Positions 10,919-22,588 of a stretch of 64,000 nucleotides of DNA are shown in pieces. Source of the DNA: Semisulcospira habei. Taxonomy: Eukaryota > Mollusca > Gastropoda > Semisulcospiridae. Location of the stretch: assembly GCA_036245525.1 (NCBI GenBank), contig BTPG01000007.1, positions 167,140,421-167,204,420 of the forward strand. The letters are read 5' to 3'. The translations under genes were made by a program, and so were the position numbers. Below the pieces are notes generated by a model. The model did no database searches and was not told where the DNA came from. It saw nothing but the letters and a program-made list of their open reading frames with translations. Numbering within the stretch: position 1 is the first letter of the stretch; every line of letters begins with the position of its first letter.

Positions 10919-11140
10919 ATTATGAACGGATCAGGGTCAAGTTTAAGGGTCTGTCTTTATTTGTATGCGCCGACGTGTGTGTTGATCAGAGGTTGGCTTA
11001 GAGAGGAGGGAAATGGATCAGCATTATAAGCCTAAACATATAAACAACTCTGAATGTTCTTAAAAGATAAACGCATCTGAGCTCCAAACAATACGGTAGA
11101 CTTTGGGATGAAATCGTCATCCTGTCGTTTCCCGAATCGA
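10919..11140 (+). repeat. Dispersed repeat J, partial copy
   Basis: GTCTGTCTTTATTTGTATGC, TGTGTGTTGATCAGAGGTTG, AGATAAACGCAT and TACGGTAGACTTTGGGATGA match 15430-15610 (+) and 17936-18110 (-). It is truncated on the left by the gap. The end ACGGTAGACTTTGGGATGAA also occurs at 37703. Confidence 0.8.
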
Positions 11141-11245
11141 TTTTTAGAAAATAAACACAATCGATTTTATATTCGCCCGTGACAAAGTAAGTTATAGTTA
11201 TGATTTGCTGTAAACACCAGCAAGAGAGCGTCCACGGGCTATTAC

Positions 11246-11248
11246 ACA

Positions 11249-11295
<47 letters not shown>

Positions 11296-11712
11296 TTACT
11301 ACTACTAATATTAATAATAATAATACAGCCCTTTTCTATAGCGTCCTTCCCCACTTACGCAGGCGCGGAAGGCTTTACAAATGATTATAAACACACACAA
11401 TAAAGTATAAATCACAACAACAAAAACCGTTCAGGCATACTAACCACAGTCTTTCACACAACGAACACATTCTGTTTACAGTAACACCATCCACAATCAC
11501 AAGATGGGAGGTAAATGGAATTAACACTGATATGCCAAACTAAAAAGAAACGTTTTCAGGTTGGTTTTGAAGACTGAGAGTATCGGGGACTGACGGACAT
11601 GGGGTGGTAGAGAGTTCCACACATGAGGGACCTGGTACTGAAAAGAACGAGTACCTGCATTCTTCAAGTTAATTATAGGTTGGACCAGTAATTTCTGGGG
11701 GAAAAAAAACAT
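11246..11712 (-). mobile_element. L2/CR1-like LINE, 3' fragment, distinct subfamily
   Basis: On the minus strand an open frame ending near 11521 encodes the usual C-terminus of L2/CR1-type reverse transcriptases: RSFQYQVPHVWNSLPPHVRQ followed by SVFKTNLKTFLF. A ~220 bp 3' UTR follows and the element finishes in a (TAG)n array, seen as (CTA)n at 11246-11305 on the plus strand. Its sequence differs clearly from the L2-like copies at 1241, 27367 and 44000, so it is another subfamily. 5'-truncated near 11700. Confidence 0.8.
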
Positions 11713-12166
11713 AGGCTACGGGAAGGGTTATGAGAGCAGAGACTAGAGGAGAGGTACAGGGGGAGTGTGTTGTCAAAGTGCTTGTATACATATTTACCAC
11801 AAAAAAACAAAACAAAACAACTTACATTGTTCGGAAAGAGTGCAATAGTAGCGACAGTGGTCGCGGTGGTAGCGACAGTGGTGCAGCAGCAGGTTGTACA
11901 GAATTTATTGGGTTTACATGCGAAAACCGGATGGGTACAAGACGCGCAACTGACTGTCGTTGACACTGTTGTAGAGGCTCCAACTGTCGCTGTCAAACAC
12001 ACCAAGAGGACTAACCAACAAAATAAACACAAACAAATATACTTGTCGTACTTAGTTGGACAAGTTTTTGTTTGTTTGTGTTTATTCTGTTGCATATTAC
12101 GGTTAGTTTCATTATTCAATTTGAGATCATTCTCATCTCTTTGTGCCGCTTATCGTGTATAAGAGT
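11713..12166. other. Non-coding; one ~75 bp imperfect hairpin
   Basis: AACAAAATAAACACAAACAA (about 12018) pairs with TTGTTTGTGTTTATTCTGTT (about 12068). Degenerate GCGACAGTGG repeats occur at 11850-11890. Open frames on both strands are not supported. Confidence 0.5.
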
Positions 12167-13176
12167 TCATTCAATTTAATCTTTACACTCAAGAAATACA
12201 AATCAGCCAGAACACTGCTACTCACACTGGTGTCTCCCTCGATTCGCTACCGCTGATTAGACGACCACTGTGCAATTCTATCATCGTATGCTCGTTCGTC
12301 ATAATAAAATAAATTTAAAACAAAATGAGGTGTACCGCTGTAAGGTCAAAAATGGCATACCGGCCCAAAATCAGTGTGCTTCTGCGACGAAAGACTTACT
12401 TGAAAGCATCAGAACGCAGAAAACTGCAGTCGACAACATACTTTTTCTTCTTCTAGTCCGTTTTTTTTAAACCACTTATCCCTTTTCAAATACAAATCAA
12501 TCTTTATGTTGTTTTTTTCCATTTCAATAAAACGCGGACCATCCTGTGTGTGAGAAGTTTATAGGAGACATAAACAATACCAGATCTCCGTCTTCAATTT
12601 TGATTGGCTATAATGCCATAAAATTCGGTGAACAATTTCCATTATACTAAACACCCTTTAATATATGCCTGTCTTTCTGATTCGCTATAACATTTCGGTT
12701 TGCTAACATTGTCTATTTGTCTGGCGAAACCTATTTAATTATACCTTAACTCCTTTACTGCCGATGCACTACAAACATATTCAGCTGCAAGAGGCATAGA
12801 TCCTAATGAGTCCCCGCAGCCGCGGCGGCTCATAAAGATCTATGCCTTTTGCTTACGACACTTAATCTATGTTGTTTAGGGAAGGTTGAGGTTTTGGGAC
12901 GTGACGTTGCATTGGTTTCCGGGCTACTGGCAATTAAGGGTTAATTGGTTTATTTCAGAATTGCGTCAACCCTGTAGTCAACAATCCCCGGTAAGACTGT
13001 TTGCACAGGTAAATCCAGGGTTTTACTGATTTATTGTTTAAACGAAACAGGATATTGTGTAAGGAATGTGCGAACAGTTTTCTGACATAGGTGAAGAATG
13101 GAGCCAGCCGCTCGAATTTCGCCAATTAGAGGCAAAGTGGTGTAAACATACAGCCGAATAATGTGTTTATCTCTAT
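12167..13176 (+). repeat. Dispersed 1 kb repeat K, copy 1
   Basis: Aligns almost end to end with 20859-21866. Shared landmarks are CAAATCAGCCAGAACACTGC, GTGTACCGCTGTAAGGTCAA, ACAATACCAGATCT, a family C hairpin (12782-12853) and ATACAGCCGAATAATGTG. Neither copy has a coding domain or obvious terminal inverted repeats. Copy 1 ends directly against a solo F arm. Confidence 0.85.
12782..12853. repeat. Family C hairpin c5, inside repeat K
   Basis: GCAAGAGGCATAGATCC pairs with ATCTATGCCTTTTGC; the apex is CCCCGCAGCCGCGGCGG. The hairpin is preserved at the same place in the second K copy (c9), so it was part of K before K spread. Confidence 0.75.
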
Positions 13177-13715
13177 TTCATAATATAAGTTATTGGTCGC
13201 AGGGGTTTGCTACACGGACCCTTGTAGGTCTGAGGGAGGTCAAAGAAACCATTGTACCCCGAAGGCCTGAGGGGTACAATATATCCTTTGACCTCCCGAA
13301 GGCCTACAAGGGTCCTTGCAGCAAGCCCCTGCAACCAATAACGTATTTGTTTTCATTCCTCCATTATTTTCGTAAAATAATTCAAGAAGACATCTTCCGA
13401 TCTGGATCACGCCAGACATGACTGACGTCAAAGAAATATACATTTATACATAACAGACTTATGACGTAATTTTAAATATTTCATGACGTTGCCGTCTCCA
13501 GTACTGAGTGTGCTTGTTGTTTCGAACAACACTAAGTAACTTTTTACTTTAGAACGTTTTTGTGATCTTTTATAGAGAAAACTCGCATCCAAGATGCGTC
13601 AAAAATAGGACTACAAGAAGTCCGCCATTTGTCGCTACAAGGGTTTTTGTATCACGGTCACATGGTACGGTTTGCGCTAAAGTGACTGGTCGGGTGACGC
13701 AGGGATGAAAACAAT
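13177..13715 (-). mobile_element. Family F solo arm, copy 3
   Basis: Begins ATAATATAAGTTATTGGT with a complete F hairpin (13196-13345). It continues through GACTGACGTCA, TCGAACAACAC and ACAAGAAGTCCGC to GACGCAGGGATGAAAACA, where the composite element would turn. The second arm is absent. Poly(G) follows at 13740. Confidence 0.8.
13196..13345. repeat. Family F hairpin F3
   Basis: GGTTTGCTACACGGACCC to CATTGTACCCCGAAGGCC and back. The right arm has GGTACAATATATCCTTTGAC where the left has an intact GTCAAAGAAACCATTG, so a few unpaired changes have accumulated. Confidence 0.8.
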
Positions 13716-13739
13716 CGCGTTTGAAGCAGTGACCGCAGG

Positions 13740-13877
13740 CGGGGGGGGGGGGGGGGGGGGGGGGGGCGGGCACAACAGTGATTTGAAACTGACTTTACCT
13801 CAGTTTCGTCTGACTTCGACATCCAAAGGGTTAATCAGAATCAGATTAAAGAAAGTACGCAGCCCCCCCCCCCCCCT
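13740..13877. repeat. Poly(G) and poly(C) tracts
   Basis: An uninterrupted G run of about 26 bases at 13740-13766 and a C run of about 15 at 13862-13876. Confidence 0.9.
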
Positions 13878-13919
13878 CTCTTGAAAGCGAAGACGATGTC
13901 CAAGCACATCCAACGCATC

Positions 13920-14161
13920 AGCGCAACGCTGCTTAAAGCTTGGGTTTTATACTTGGAAAGTCAAAATATCTATTAGACAACTGCTTTTCTCTACCGTATT
14001 GAAAGTACGGTAGACTTTGAAATGGGGCTGATCGAAGCGCATTTAGAAGCATGCACATGACGTTTTTAGTGTGCGGGGCAGAAATTCTGGCAAAGAAGTA
14101 ACAAGATAAAAATGACGTCACGCCTAGCTACGCAAACCTTGCTAGAGAACGTCTTTTTGGC

Positions 14162-14244
<83 letters not shown>

Positions 14245-15245
14245 TGTGTGTGTGTGTGTCAGCGTTTGAGGACGGACAAGCTTGAAATTGTATGATATAT
14301 TATTGTCAGAATAAAAGAATAATCTCGAGACGTTTTATTTTTTTAATTTTTTTTATTAAGATGCTCATTGGCGAGAAAGTGGCCTTCTCACAAAAATCGG
14401 TTGATCCATACTGGAATCCGTAATTATGCTTATTTTTTATTTGATATTTTGCATATTGCTACATAAAAGAGAGATGTTGAATGAGTTAGTTAACCAGCAT
14501 TGTACCTCTAGAACGTTTTGAGTGATAATTAAAATATTGAAATAAAAGAAAGTACTTTCATGTTTTTGGGATTAATTTCACGAATTATTTGGGATTAATC
14601 TTAAAACAATTGAATCTTGTTTTACAAAAAAACAAAACAAAAAACTCCAATATTCTCATTAATAATCGCATGATTTTTCATAAATAAATAAATATTTTCA
14701 CGTTTTTGGGATTAATTTCACGAATTATATGGGTTAATCTTAAAACAATTGTATCTTTTTTTACGAATAAAAGAATCTTCTCATTAATAATAGCAAGATT
14801 TTTCGCATACGGTATTTACATAAGCCTACAGTTTGTCTCGGCTGTCGGGTACGATTAGGTCAATTGTGACCTGTATGCCCTAGGTGTGAAAATCAGTAAA
14901 TTTTCTGCACCACTTTTTTTGCACCATTTGTAAAACAGCTAACATAACTTTAATTTTTATTTTACGAAAAAAACTATCTTCTCATTAATACCCGCATGAT
15001 TTTTCATAAACAGTGCTTGCATAAGCCTGCTGTTTGTCTCGGCCCTGGGGTAGGATTAGGTGCAAATTGTGACATGTAAGCCCTTAGTGTGAAAATCAGC
15101 AAGAAAATTGCAGTTTGATCATATAATACGTCGAATGTTAGTACTGCGATGAGTAACGTATAACCTCGAGTCGTCACTATGAACACGGCGTCGTGGGACT
15201 AATGATGCCATGACGTGAAACTTGAATTGACGTCATTGCGCTGCT
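13920..15245. repeat. AT-rich non-coding with three diverged tandem units
   Basis: (GCGT)n/(TG)n runs at 14161-14261. From about 14550 to 15110 the blocks TTTTTGGGATTAATTTCACG, TTCTCATTAATA, GCATGATTTTTCATAAA and AAGCCTGCTGTTTGTCTCGG recur in overlapping sets, indicating three diverged tandem units of roughly 150-250 bp. No gene. Confidence 0.65.
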
Positions 15246-15289
15246 CGTGCTATTATTCTTCTTTAGAATAGCTATGCTACGCCAGACCA

Positions 15290-15625
15290 CAGAGCTTACG
15301 AATGGCAGGAATCGCCGTGTGTCCGTCTTTATTTCTGTGTGCCAGTGTGTGTGGATCAGAGGGTGGGTTAGAGTAGAAGGAGATGGATTCCTGTCGCTAC
15401 ACGAGCCCACGGAGCGTACTAATGGAGGGAAGCACCGTGTGTCTGTCTTTATTTGTGTGCGCCAACGTGTGTGTTGATCAGAGGTTGACTTAGAGAGGAG
15501 GGAAACGGATTAGCATAATAAGCCTAAAATATGAACAACTCTGAATGTTCCTAAAAGATAAACGCATGTGAGCTCCAAACAATACGGTAGACTTTGGGAT
15601 GAGATCCTCATCTTGTTATATTATT
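15290..15625 (+). repeat. Dispersed repeat J, fullest copy
   Basis: Contains two ~115 bp sub-units in tandem (about 15293-15408 and 15409-15530). Each has GTGTGTCYGTCTTTATTT, TGTGTG-TGATCAGAG and a following GAGGGAAACGG-like block. It continues through AAAAGATAAACGCATGTGAG to TACGGTAGACTTTGGGATGA. This copy keeps the uninterrupted ACGAGCCCACGGAGCGTACT site that is split by an insertion in the copy at 17936-18340. Confidence 0.8.
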
Positions 15626-16280
15626 TGTTGTTGATGTTGTAAATCATGAAAATCTATCCGTGGTAATAAGAAAATACACAGTACAATTCACCTCGGTCAA
15701 CCCAAAAACCTACACACACACACACACACGCATTTTGCAAACTCAAAACATCCACCAGACATTTGTCATTGTGAACTTCTGAAACTCTACCCTGAGGTAT
15801 TCAGTAAATCTCACTCTGTTTACACCCAGAACTAAAAGTGTCGTAGGGAAAGTCTAGCTGATATATTGCAGCCCTCTGTTCCCTGAAACTAAACTACTTT
15901 CAGCCTAAGTATTGTTTTAAATACCATCGATGGCTTGAGCTGTTTTCGTCTTACGACCCTCATAAAAACAATAAAACTACTTTGGGGAGCGTAGTGGGTG
16001 GGGGTGGGGGTCGGAAGGGAGGGGGCATACCTTAAGTGTACTGGTATGCGATTTTAGACCTTACGGCCATGGGCTGTAAGGTCCAAAATCACGAGACCAA
16101 CGCACACCCTTTTCAAACAGACACCTTACAGATATTCAAAAGATCCTTCACAGTCCCAGGTTTCATAGAGTCTACGCTTATCGCCAGCAACGAACGTAAC
16201 CAATTTGCACTCAGTCGTTCTTGCTTTGGGAGGAGGTATGAGGATTCCAGCCTACTAGCTCGGTGAGAAGTGGAACCCAT
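15626..16280. other. Non-coding stretch with one short hairpin
   Basis: Apart from a short CA run (15713-15729), the only structure is a hairpin at 16047-16092: GATTTTAGACCTTACGGCC, loop, GGCTGTAAGGTCCAAAATC-type return. It is related to the hairpin at 62455-62516. Confidence 0.6.
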
Positions 16281-16483
16281 TATAACTCCTTGACTGTCAG
16301 TTGACGCAGATCATTGTGTTCTGCAATTTTCGCCAACTCAACGCCGGATCCCCAGAGACATGTATTTAAAGAGGTGTCAGCAAGAGGCATAGATCCTCAT
16401 GAGCCCCCGCAGTCGCGGGGGTTCATGAGGATCTATGTCTGGATCGTGTTCAATTTTTTCTCGGCAGGGGCAGAGAATAACGG
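16281..16483 (+). mobile_element. Family C element, copy c6
   Basis: Left end TATAACTCCTTGACTGTC. The hairpin at 16378-16440 is AGCAAGAGGCATAGATCC, TCATGAGCCCCCGCAGTCGC and the return to GGATCTATGTCTG. The right end CGGCAGGGGCAGAGAATAA is degenerate. The TTAA pair is lost. Confidence 0.75.
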
Positions 16484-16619
16484 GCTCAGCTCTTTCTTGC
16501 GGACAGCAATCAAGTGATAAATCTCCTTTGATGCATTGTTAGCCCGAGTAAAGCACGCCTCATTGTAGTGTGAACGCCTACATCCGAGGAACACCTGTTT
16601 ATCTCATGTGCTCAACCAA

Positions 16620-16866
16620 CATGCGGGGGCCAATGTAGATATATGTTTCTTGTAGATAGCGTGAAATGTGTTGATCACTTTTGGAGAACAAAACAGCGAG
16701 GTGCTTAGGTTCTCTGTGTAAATCTTTTTGTCATTGCTGCTACAGTAAACGTCCGTTGATTCAATGCTCACGAGGAACACGGACGTAAATCAAAGAAACT
16801 AGAAACATAAGTCCTCATCAGCCCCCGCAGTACGCGTGGGTCTATGTGGATCTACGTTTCTTGAAG
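16620..16866. repeat. Decayed family C hairpins (half copy and c7)
   Basis: 16622-16655 holds only a right-arm remnant (GCGGGGGCCAATGTAGATAT, then TGTTTCTTG). 16795-16863 is a fuller but mismatched hairpin: AGAAACATAAGTCCTCATCA versus TGTGGATCTACGTTTCTT. Confidence 0.55.
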
Positions 16867-17160
16867 AAAAAACGGCGCTTTGTTTGTGAAATGTTTTGTC
16901 ACTTTCGGTGGACAAAAAAGCAAGGTGCTTTACGATCTCAGTGTTATGGGGTCAGTGGTCTTGTCAGGGGTTGTTATTTCTACAGGGTACGGTTGAAAAG
17001 CGGGCGTTTCGCAACACGCGCCATGGTAACGCACAAGCGAATGTGCGGTTATCAAACAAAGCTACAAACAATAACTGAAGCCTATTTTAAAAATGAAACC
17101 TGTAAAGTAACCTACTACCGTTGTTTTATGAAGACAGCGGCATATAACAGCCCAGTGCCT

Positions 17161-17389
17161 TTAACCCTTTCGCTGGCAGTGATCACGAATTTCGCGTCTG
17201 AAACGACCGCACACTGACAGACAGACGCGTGAACAGATGTAAATGTGACCCCCCCAAAAGGCAATAAAGAACATAGGACTAACAAGAGACATAAGTCCGC
17301 GTGACACTCCGTGACTGCGGGCGCTCATGAGGATTTATATCTCTTGCAGCTTGGTAACGTTCGCCTTGTCCCGCCAGTTAAGGGGTTAA
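17161..17389 (+). mobile_element. Family C' element, copy c8 (complete)
   Basis: A 229 bp element bounded by TTAACCCTTTCGCTGGC and GCCAGTTAAGGGGTTAA. The hairpin at 17284-17347 begins AAGAGACATAAGTCC and ends TTATATCTCTTGC. It shares the GAATTTCGCGTCTGAAACG block with 38794-39026 and, inverted, with 25832-26041; these define the C' subfamily. Confidence 0.85.
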
Positions 17390-17418
17390 TAAACAGGCCG
17401 ACTTCACTCCAGTGACGC

Positions 17419-17636
17419 TTAACCCATTTAACCCCAGGGCCACTTTCCCCAAATTCTGGAGGTGTCATCTAGCAACTTTGTACCAGCTGCAGAAGTTGGA
17501 TCGACCATGATAATTCAAGGGTAGTGCCAGATTAGCTTGGCGCATAATGGCGCCAAGATAATATGGCACTACCTTTCAATTATCGTGGTCGATCCATCTC
17601 CTGCTGTGAGTAGGGTGTTGGTGTTAAAAGGGTTAG
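17419..17636 (+). mobile_element. Family B element, copy B1
   Basis: TTAACCCATTTAACCCC at the left and AAAAGGGTTAG at the right, 218 bp. The core hairpin (17498-17596) is GGATCGACCATGATAATTC to TAGCTTGGCGC and back, with several right-arm changes (AAGATAATATGG). Confidence 0.85.
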
Positions 17637-17935
17637 TAATCAACGGATAAAGGTCAAGTTGCGTGCAATTTCCAATAGCCAGTACCAGCCTGTCATAGTT
17701 CCAACGGCTTTGTTTTGACTGAGTTGGTTGGCTGTTTTTTACGGCCTGGAAAAGTCCCCAGCAACTACTGGGAGCTGATTTCCACAGCTGATTTTCGTAG
17801 CTCACAATTTGACATGATCATAGCCGAGATCCGGGACGAACATCCGGCTTATTTGTTTCTAAAACAAAACAGTTGAGTATTAATGAGAAGTCTGCTTCTT
17901 ACATAGAAAGATTCAAAGACTTCACTGTTTTAACA

Positions 17936-18340
17936 AGATGAATATTTCACCCCAAAGTCTACCGTATTGTTTGGAGCTCACATGCGTTTATCTTTTAAGA
18001 ACATTTAGAGTTGTTCATATTTTTAGGCTTATTATGCTGATCCATTTCCCTCCTCTCTAAGCCAACCTCCAACACACACGTCGGCGCACACAAACAAAGA
18101 CGGAAACATGGCGCTTCCCGCTATTAGTACGCTCTGTGGCGGCCCGCCGTTAGATGGCCTTAGTCGCCTGCTCGGCGTTAAACCCAAATAACTAACTAAC
18201 TAACTAACTAAGCTCTGTGGCGGGCTCGTGCAGCGTCAGGAATCCATCTCCTTCTACTCTAGCCCACCCTCAGATCCACACACACTGACACAAAGACTGA
18301 AATAAAGACGGACACACGGCCATTCCTCAAACGCGGGCAC
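17936..18340 (-). repeat. Dispersed repeat J, inverted copy, interrupted
   Basis: Reverse complement of 15293-15620, interrupted between 18142 and 18212 by a short retroposon. The (CA)n array at 18357 follows directly. Confidence 0.85.
18143..18211 (+). mobile_element. 69 bp LINE 3'-tail insertion with 12-bp TSD
   Basis: Flanked by identical GCTCTGTGGCGG at 18131-18142 and 18212-18223. The insert reads CCGTTAGATGGCCTTAGTCG, CCTGCTCGGCGTTAAACCC and ends in (TAAC)n. The same 3' terminus is on the I-like LINE at 47908-47965 (minus strand), so this is its extreme 3' end, or a SINE sharing it. The uninterrupted target is preserved in the J copy near 15400-15425. Confidence 0.9.
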
Positions 18341-18354
18341 TGGTCGCTGTCACA

Positions 18355-18533
<179 letters not shown>

Positions 18534-18599
18534 GCGCGCTTGGCGCCCAAACTATAGCTGCAGTCCTATAATGCAGGTACACGTTTAGGCGAGTATGTC

Positions 18600-19134
18600 A
18601 ACTGTAACATAGGGTGTGTGTGTGTTGGTCAGGCTATTTGTACAATAACACTCTGAGAAACTTTATCTTAACTACATGAACAGGATAGAATAAGATGTAT
18701 AAACAGCAATATTTGGAACCCACACACATACCTGTATGCAGAGCCGGGCACCAAACACCAGTAGATTCTAGTCTGTTGTATACATGTAGTTGTTTTTTAT
18801 ACATGGATACCACAAACTCAACATGCATGCGGGCATACCAGTTGGGTACTTTACTTATAAACCTTTTTATTGTGCAATGCTGATCAGCTACGTCTTTTTT
18901 TGTTTCTTTCAACGAAAGGGTGTACATGCATACATTTTTGCTTTTGTAGGGTGTGTGTGCGTGTGCGCATGTGTGATGACATGTACGTGAACAACTTGCA
19001 TGAGATATGCATATATGAGTGTTTTGATATATGTGCGTGCATGCGCACTTTTGTTGTTGTTGTTTTTTTCTTAGAATATACACTGTCAGTACCAGAGAGA
19101 GTCTTGCTCTGTGTGCACATGTGCCTGCAGGTGC

Positions 19135-19202
<68 letters not shown>

Positions 19203-19732
19203 ATATATATGTATATGTATATATGTGTGTGTGTGTGTGTGTCACACTATGCACACTTTCTTAAAAGCAATTTTCTGGGATTTTGTGTGTACTTTTTTGT
19301 CACATATATATGTAAATTGTTAGTTTTAATGGGGTTTCATAGCTAATTAGGATGTCAGTCCCAATAATATTTCAAATCAATTCACATGAGTCTGAGGTAG
19401 ATATTCCAATACCCTCGCCATTTTGAACATTGTCCATGGCAGACAGAAGTGGTCTGGCTGGGCTACCGTTTGCCAATCTTTGTTGTTTCTGTGTATACTT
19501 CCTCTTAATGATTTGTGGTGTTCATTTTTTTTCTTTGGTATTCCTTGTGCGTTTTTGTAAATATTGTCCTTGCTTTTGTATTGGCTTTTCTGTTGGGAGA
19601 GACAGGTTGTCATACATACTTTCAGGCTGTATTGTTCTGGTCTATGTTGATAGAAAGTGGCTAAGGGCTTACTATAGCCCACCATGTGGAATGCATGCCT
19701 GTACTTTTCATATATTTTATGGATAGGAGAGC
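18600..19732. other. Non-coding, with (AT)n array at 19137-19192
   Basis: No domain-bearing frame. The stretch immediately before 19733 may be 5' UTR or ORF1 remnant of the LINE that follows, but I could not recognise it. Confidence 0.5.
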
Positions 19733-20858
19733 ATCGTTTGTAGCATGAATTGTAGAGGCCTCGGAGATCCGAAGAAACGGGATGACGTGTTGCATCTTTT
19801 GAGAGAAAAAGAATATAGCATATGCTTTCTACAAGAAACACACTTTACGGAGAAACAAGAGCATAACATCAGGGCGAAATGGGGCTATCAAGCATTTTTT
19901 AATTCTTATGCATCAAATGCAAAGGGTCTGGCTGTTCTAATTAACAATCAGTTTGGTTTTAAACACCTTGGCTTTTATAATGACCCTGAAGGAAACTACA
20001 TGATTCTTAAAGCGCTTGTTGATGAAACTGTGTACTTGCTGGTTAATGTGCACGGGCCAAACAATGATTGTCCAATTTTTTATGAACAGTTGAAAAGTAA
20101 ATTATGCGAATATGGGGATGTTCCTATGATTCTGGGAGGTGATTGGAATATGGTCTTGGACCCTAAGCTTGATTATCATAATTACACGCGCACAAATAAT
20201 CCACTTACCAAAAAAAAAAAAAAAAAAAAAAACTACACGAGGTAATTGAAGAATTTAACTTGATAGATATTTGGAGAGAAATGCATCCTAATGATACAAT
20301 ATTTACGTGGAGGAGAAGAAACCCCCTTCAGCAGGCACGCCTGGACTTTTTTCTTATATCGGACGCAGCTGCACATATGGTAGTGGCATCAGGGATTAAT
20401 GCATCATACAGATCCGATCACTCTGTTATCTCTTTTGCTATCCAGTCGAGAAATGGCAGTTCTGATTCCTATAGTAGACATGACAGTACTTTTTGGAAGT
20501 TTAATACCTCCTTGTTAAAGAATGCAGAGTATGTAACATCAGTGAAAAAGTGTATTTATGAAACAAAATGTCAGTACGAACATCTGTTGTACCGGCATGA
20601 AGTTATCGATCACATCCCTTCTCCCGATCTGCAGCTTGTAATTAATGATCAGTTATTTTTTGAAACTCTTCTTGTTCAGATTAGGGGAACTACAATAGCT
20701 TATGCTTGTCACAAGAAGAAGGTAGAAAACGAACGAGAAAAATGGCTGCTCGACAAAATTGAAGCTATGGAAAATAGTCTGAGCCAGCATGATCAGGGAG
20801 TTTTAGAGACTTTACAGCAGGAGTTGTATAACATTAGGGAACGGAGGATGGACGGGGT
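19733..20858 (+). mobile_element. Tx1/L1-like LINE, endonuclease part of ORF2 (pseudogene)
   Basis: Apurinic/apyrimidinic-type endonuclease of a non-LTR retrotransposon, which nicks target DNA. Motifs in order: NCRGLGDPKKRDDV, CFLQETHF (catalytic Glu), NVHGPNND, GGDWNMVLD, TWRRRNPLQQARLDFFLI and SDHSVISF (catalytic Asp-His). A lysine-rich linker follows. A run of ~21 A (20211-20231) shifts the frame, so the domain is split into a frame starting at 19745 and another at about 20260. The element is cut off at 20858 by repeat K before the RT domain. It probably belongs to the same clade as the fragment at 59437-61440, which holds the complementary 3' half. Non-functional. Confidence 0.85.
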
Positions 20859-21866
20859 TATTCAATTTATTCTTTACATTCAAGAAATACAAATCAGCCA
20901 GAACACTGCTATACACACTGGTGTCTCCCTCGATTCGCTACCGCTGATTAAGGGTAGCAAATGGAGCGAGACGACCAGAGTGCAATGCTATCATCCTATG
21001 CTCGTCCATCATAATAAAATAAATTTAAAACAAAATGAGGTGTACCGCTGTAAGGTCAAAAATGGCATACCGGCACAAAATCAGTGTGCTTCTGCGACGA
21101 AATACTTACTTGAAAGCTTCATGAACTGCAGTCGGCAACATATTTTTTTTTCTTCTAGTCCATTTTTAAAAACAAACAAACCATTAATCTTTTAAAATAC
21201 AAATCAATCTTTATTTTGTTTTTTTCCATTCCAGTGAAACGCCAACCATTCTGTGTGAGAAGTTTATAGGAGACATAAACAATACCAGATCTTCGTCTTC
21301 AATTTTGATTGGCTATAATGCCATAAAATTCGGTGAACAATTTCCATTATACTAAACACCCCTTAATATGTGTCAATCTCTCTGATTGGCTATAACATTT
21401 CGGTCAGGTAACATTGTCTATTTGTCTGGCGAAACCTATTTAATAATACCTTAACTCCTTTACTGCCGATGCACTACAAGCATATTCAGCTGCAAGAGGC
21501 ATAGATCCAAATGTGTCCCCGCAGCCGCGGCGGCTCATAAAGATCTATGCCTCTTGCTTACGACACTTAATCTATGTTATTCAGGGAAGGTTGGGGTTAT
21601 GGGACGTGACGTTGCATTGATTTCCGGGCTACAAATAAGGGTTAATTTGTTTATTTCAGAATTGCGTCAACCCTGTAGTCAACAATCTGGTAAGGTTGTT
21701 TGCACAAATAAATCGTGTTTTATTGATTGATTGTTTAAATGAAACAGGATACTGTGTAACTGCGAACAGTTTTCTGACTTATGATACTCCCGCTCGAATT
21801 TCGCCAATCAGAGGCAAAGTGTTGTAAACATACAGCCGAATAATGTGTTTAACTCTATTGTATAAT
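20859..21866 (+). repeat. Dispersed 1 kb repeat K, copy 2
   Basis: Near-colinear with 12167-13176. It keeps a 24 bp stretch (around 20950, GGGTAGCAAATGGAGCGAGA) missing from copy 1. It carries family C hairpin c9 at 21490-21557. Confidence 0.85.
21490..21557. repeat. Family C hairpin c9, inside repeat K
   Basis: GCAAGAGGCATAGATCC versus ATCTATGCCTCTTGC; apex CCCCGCAGCCGCGGCGG identical to c5. Confidence 0.75.
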
Positions 21867-21887
21867 CGCTTTTGTTGTAGTAAACAC

Positions 21888-21935
21888 GGGCGGGGGTGGG
21901 GTGGGGTGGGCGGGGGGGGGGGGGGGGGGGGGGCA
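21888..21935. repeat. Poly(G) tract
   Basis: GGGCGGGGGTGGGG passing into a G run of more than 20 bases. Confidence 0.9.
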
Positions 21936-22094
21936 CAACAGTGATTTGACTTCCACATAGAATTTCAGATCACTGCTGGCCGGCATCCCTTGTCTGCGGT
22001 AGTCACGGCCGGTGGGCAGTTCACACATAATCTGTTTCACTTTCAGTGCTACCTGTGAGATAGGGATCAACCACAAAGCTGATAGCAGAGAAGC

Positions 22095-22173
22095 TTAACT
22101 CATTCGAGGCGTGCCGCCACCGGATACGCGGCATAAGCCGCGTATCCGGAGGCGGCACGTCTCGAATGAGTTA
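22095..22173. mobile_element. Family D palindromic element, copy D2
   Basis: TTAACTCATTCGAGGCGTGC to GCACGTCTCGAATGAGTTA (right TTAA mutated to TTAG). Inner stem CGGATACGCGGC around ATAA. Almost perfectly paired, 79 bp. Confidence 0.85.
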
Positions 22174-22344
22174 GAGCGCCCAGAGAGGTTGGGTAAATAG
22201 CAAAACTGCTTAAAAAACGATAAATGAACAACGGTCTTCAGTGGTGCGGATGGCTCTACTACTAAGCCGGGGAAGACTTTCCAACTGAGACCGCAGCCTT
22301 AAATTTACCCTCGAAGGACCATAACGAAAGAGACCCCGACCACA

Positions 22345-22408
22345 TGCAAGCACGGGATGATCGTTGCGTTACTGGCCAATGACGCAACGATCATCCCGTG
22401 CCTGTGCA
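22345..22408. repeat. Solitary 64 bp hairpin (type I)
   Basis: AAGCACGGGATGATCGTTGC then GTTACTGGCCAATGAC at the apex, returning GCAACGATCATCCCGTGC. A mutated half is at 23703-23727 (ACGCAACAATCATTCCACGC), so this is a repeat family. Confidence 0.75.
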
Positions 22409-22588
22409 CTGTCCTTCAGCCATCACATACATCAGCTATTGACTCGCACGGTAATTAATATTGTTAGCAGCATGTAAGTTGTGGCTTTGAGAAATCTTTA
22501 GTGGATACGTGCGCACAAGTAGTGTGAAACAGAAAAAAACAGTTTTGGAGTGAAAACGATAATCTCTAGGTCGCGTTTCTGAAATCTT

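Noticed and set aside
10414..11001. Open frames across N runs (also 26745-27422)
   Set aside because: Almost entirely undetermined residues.
16846..17217. 123-codon frame as a gene
   Set aside because: Its start lies in a family C hairpin arm and its end in the C' element c8, so it is a chance frame over repeats.
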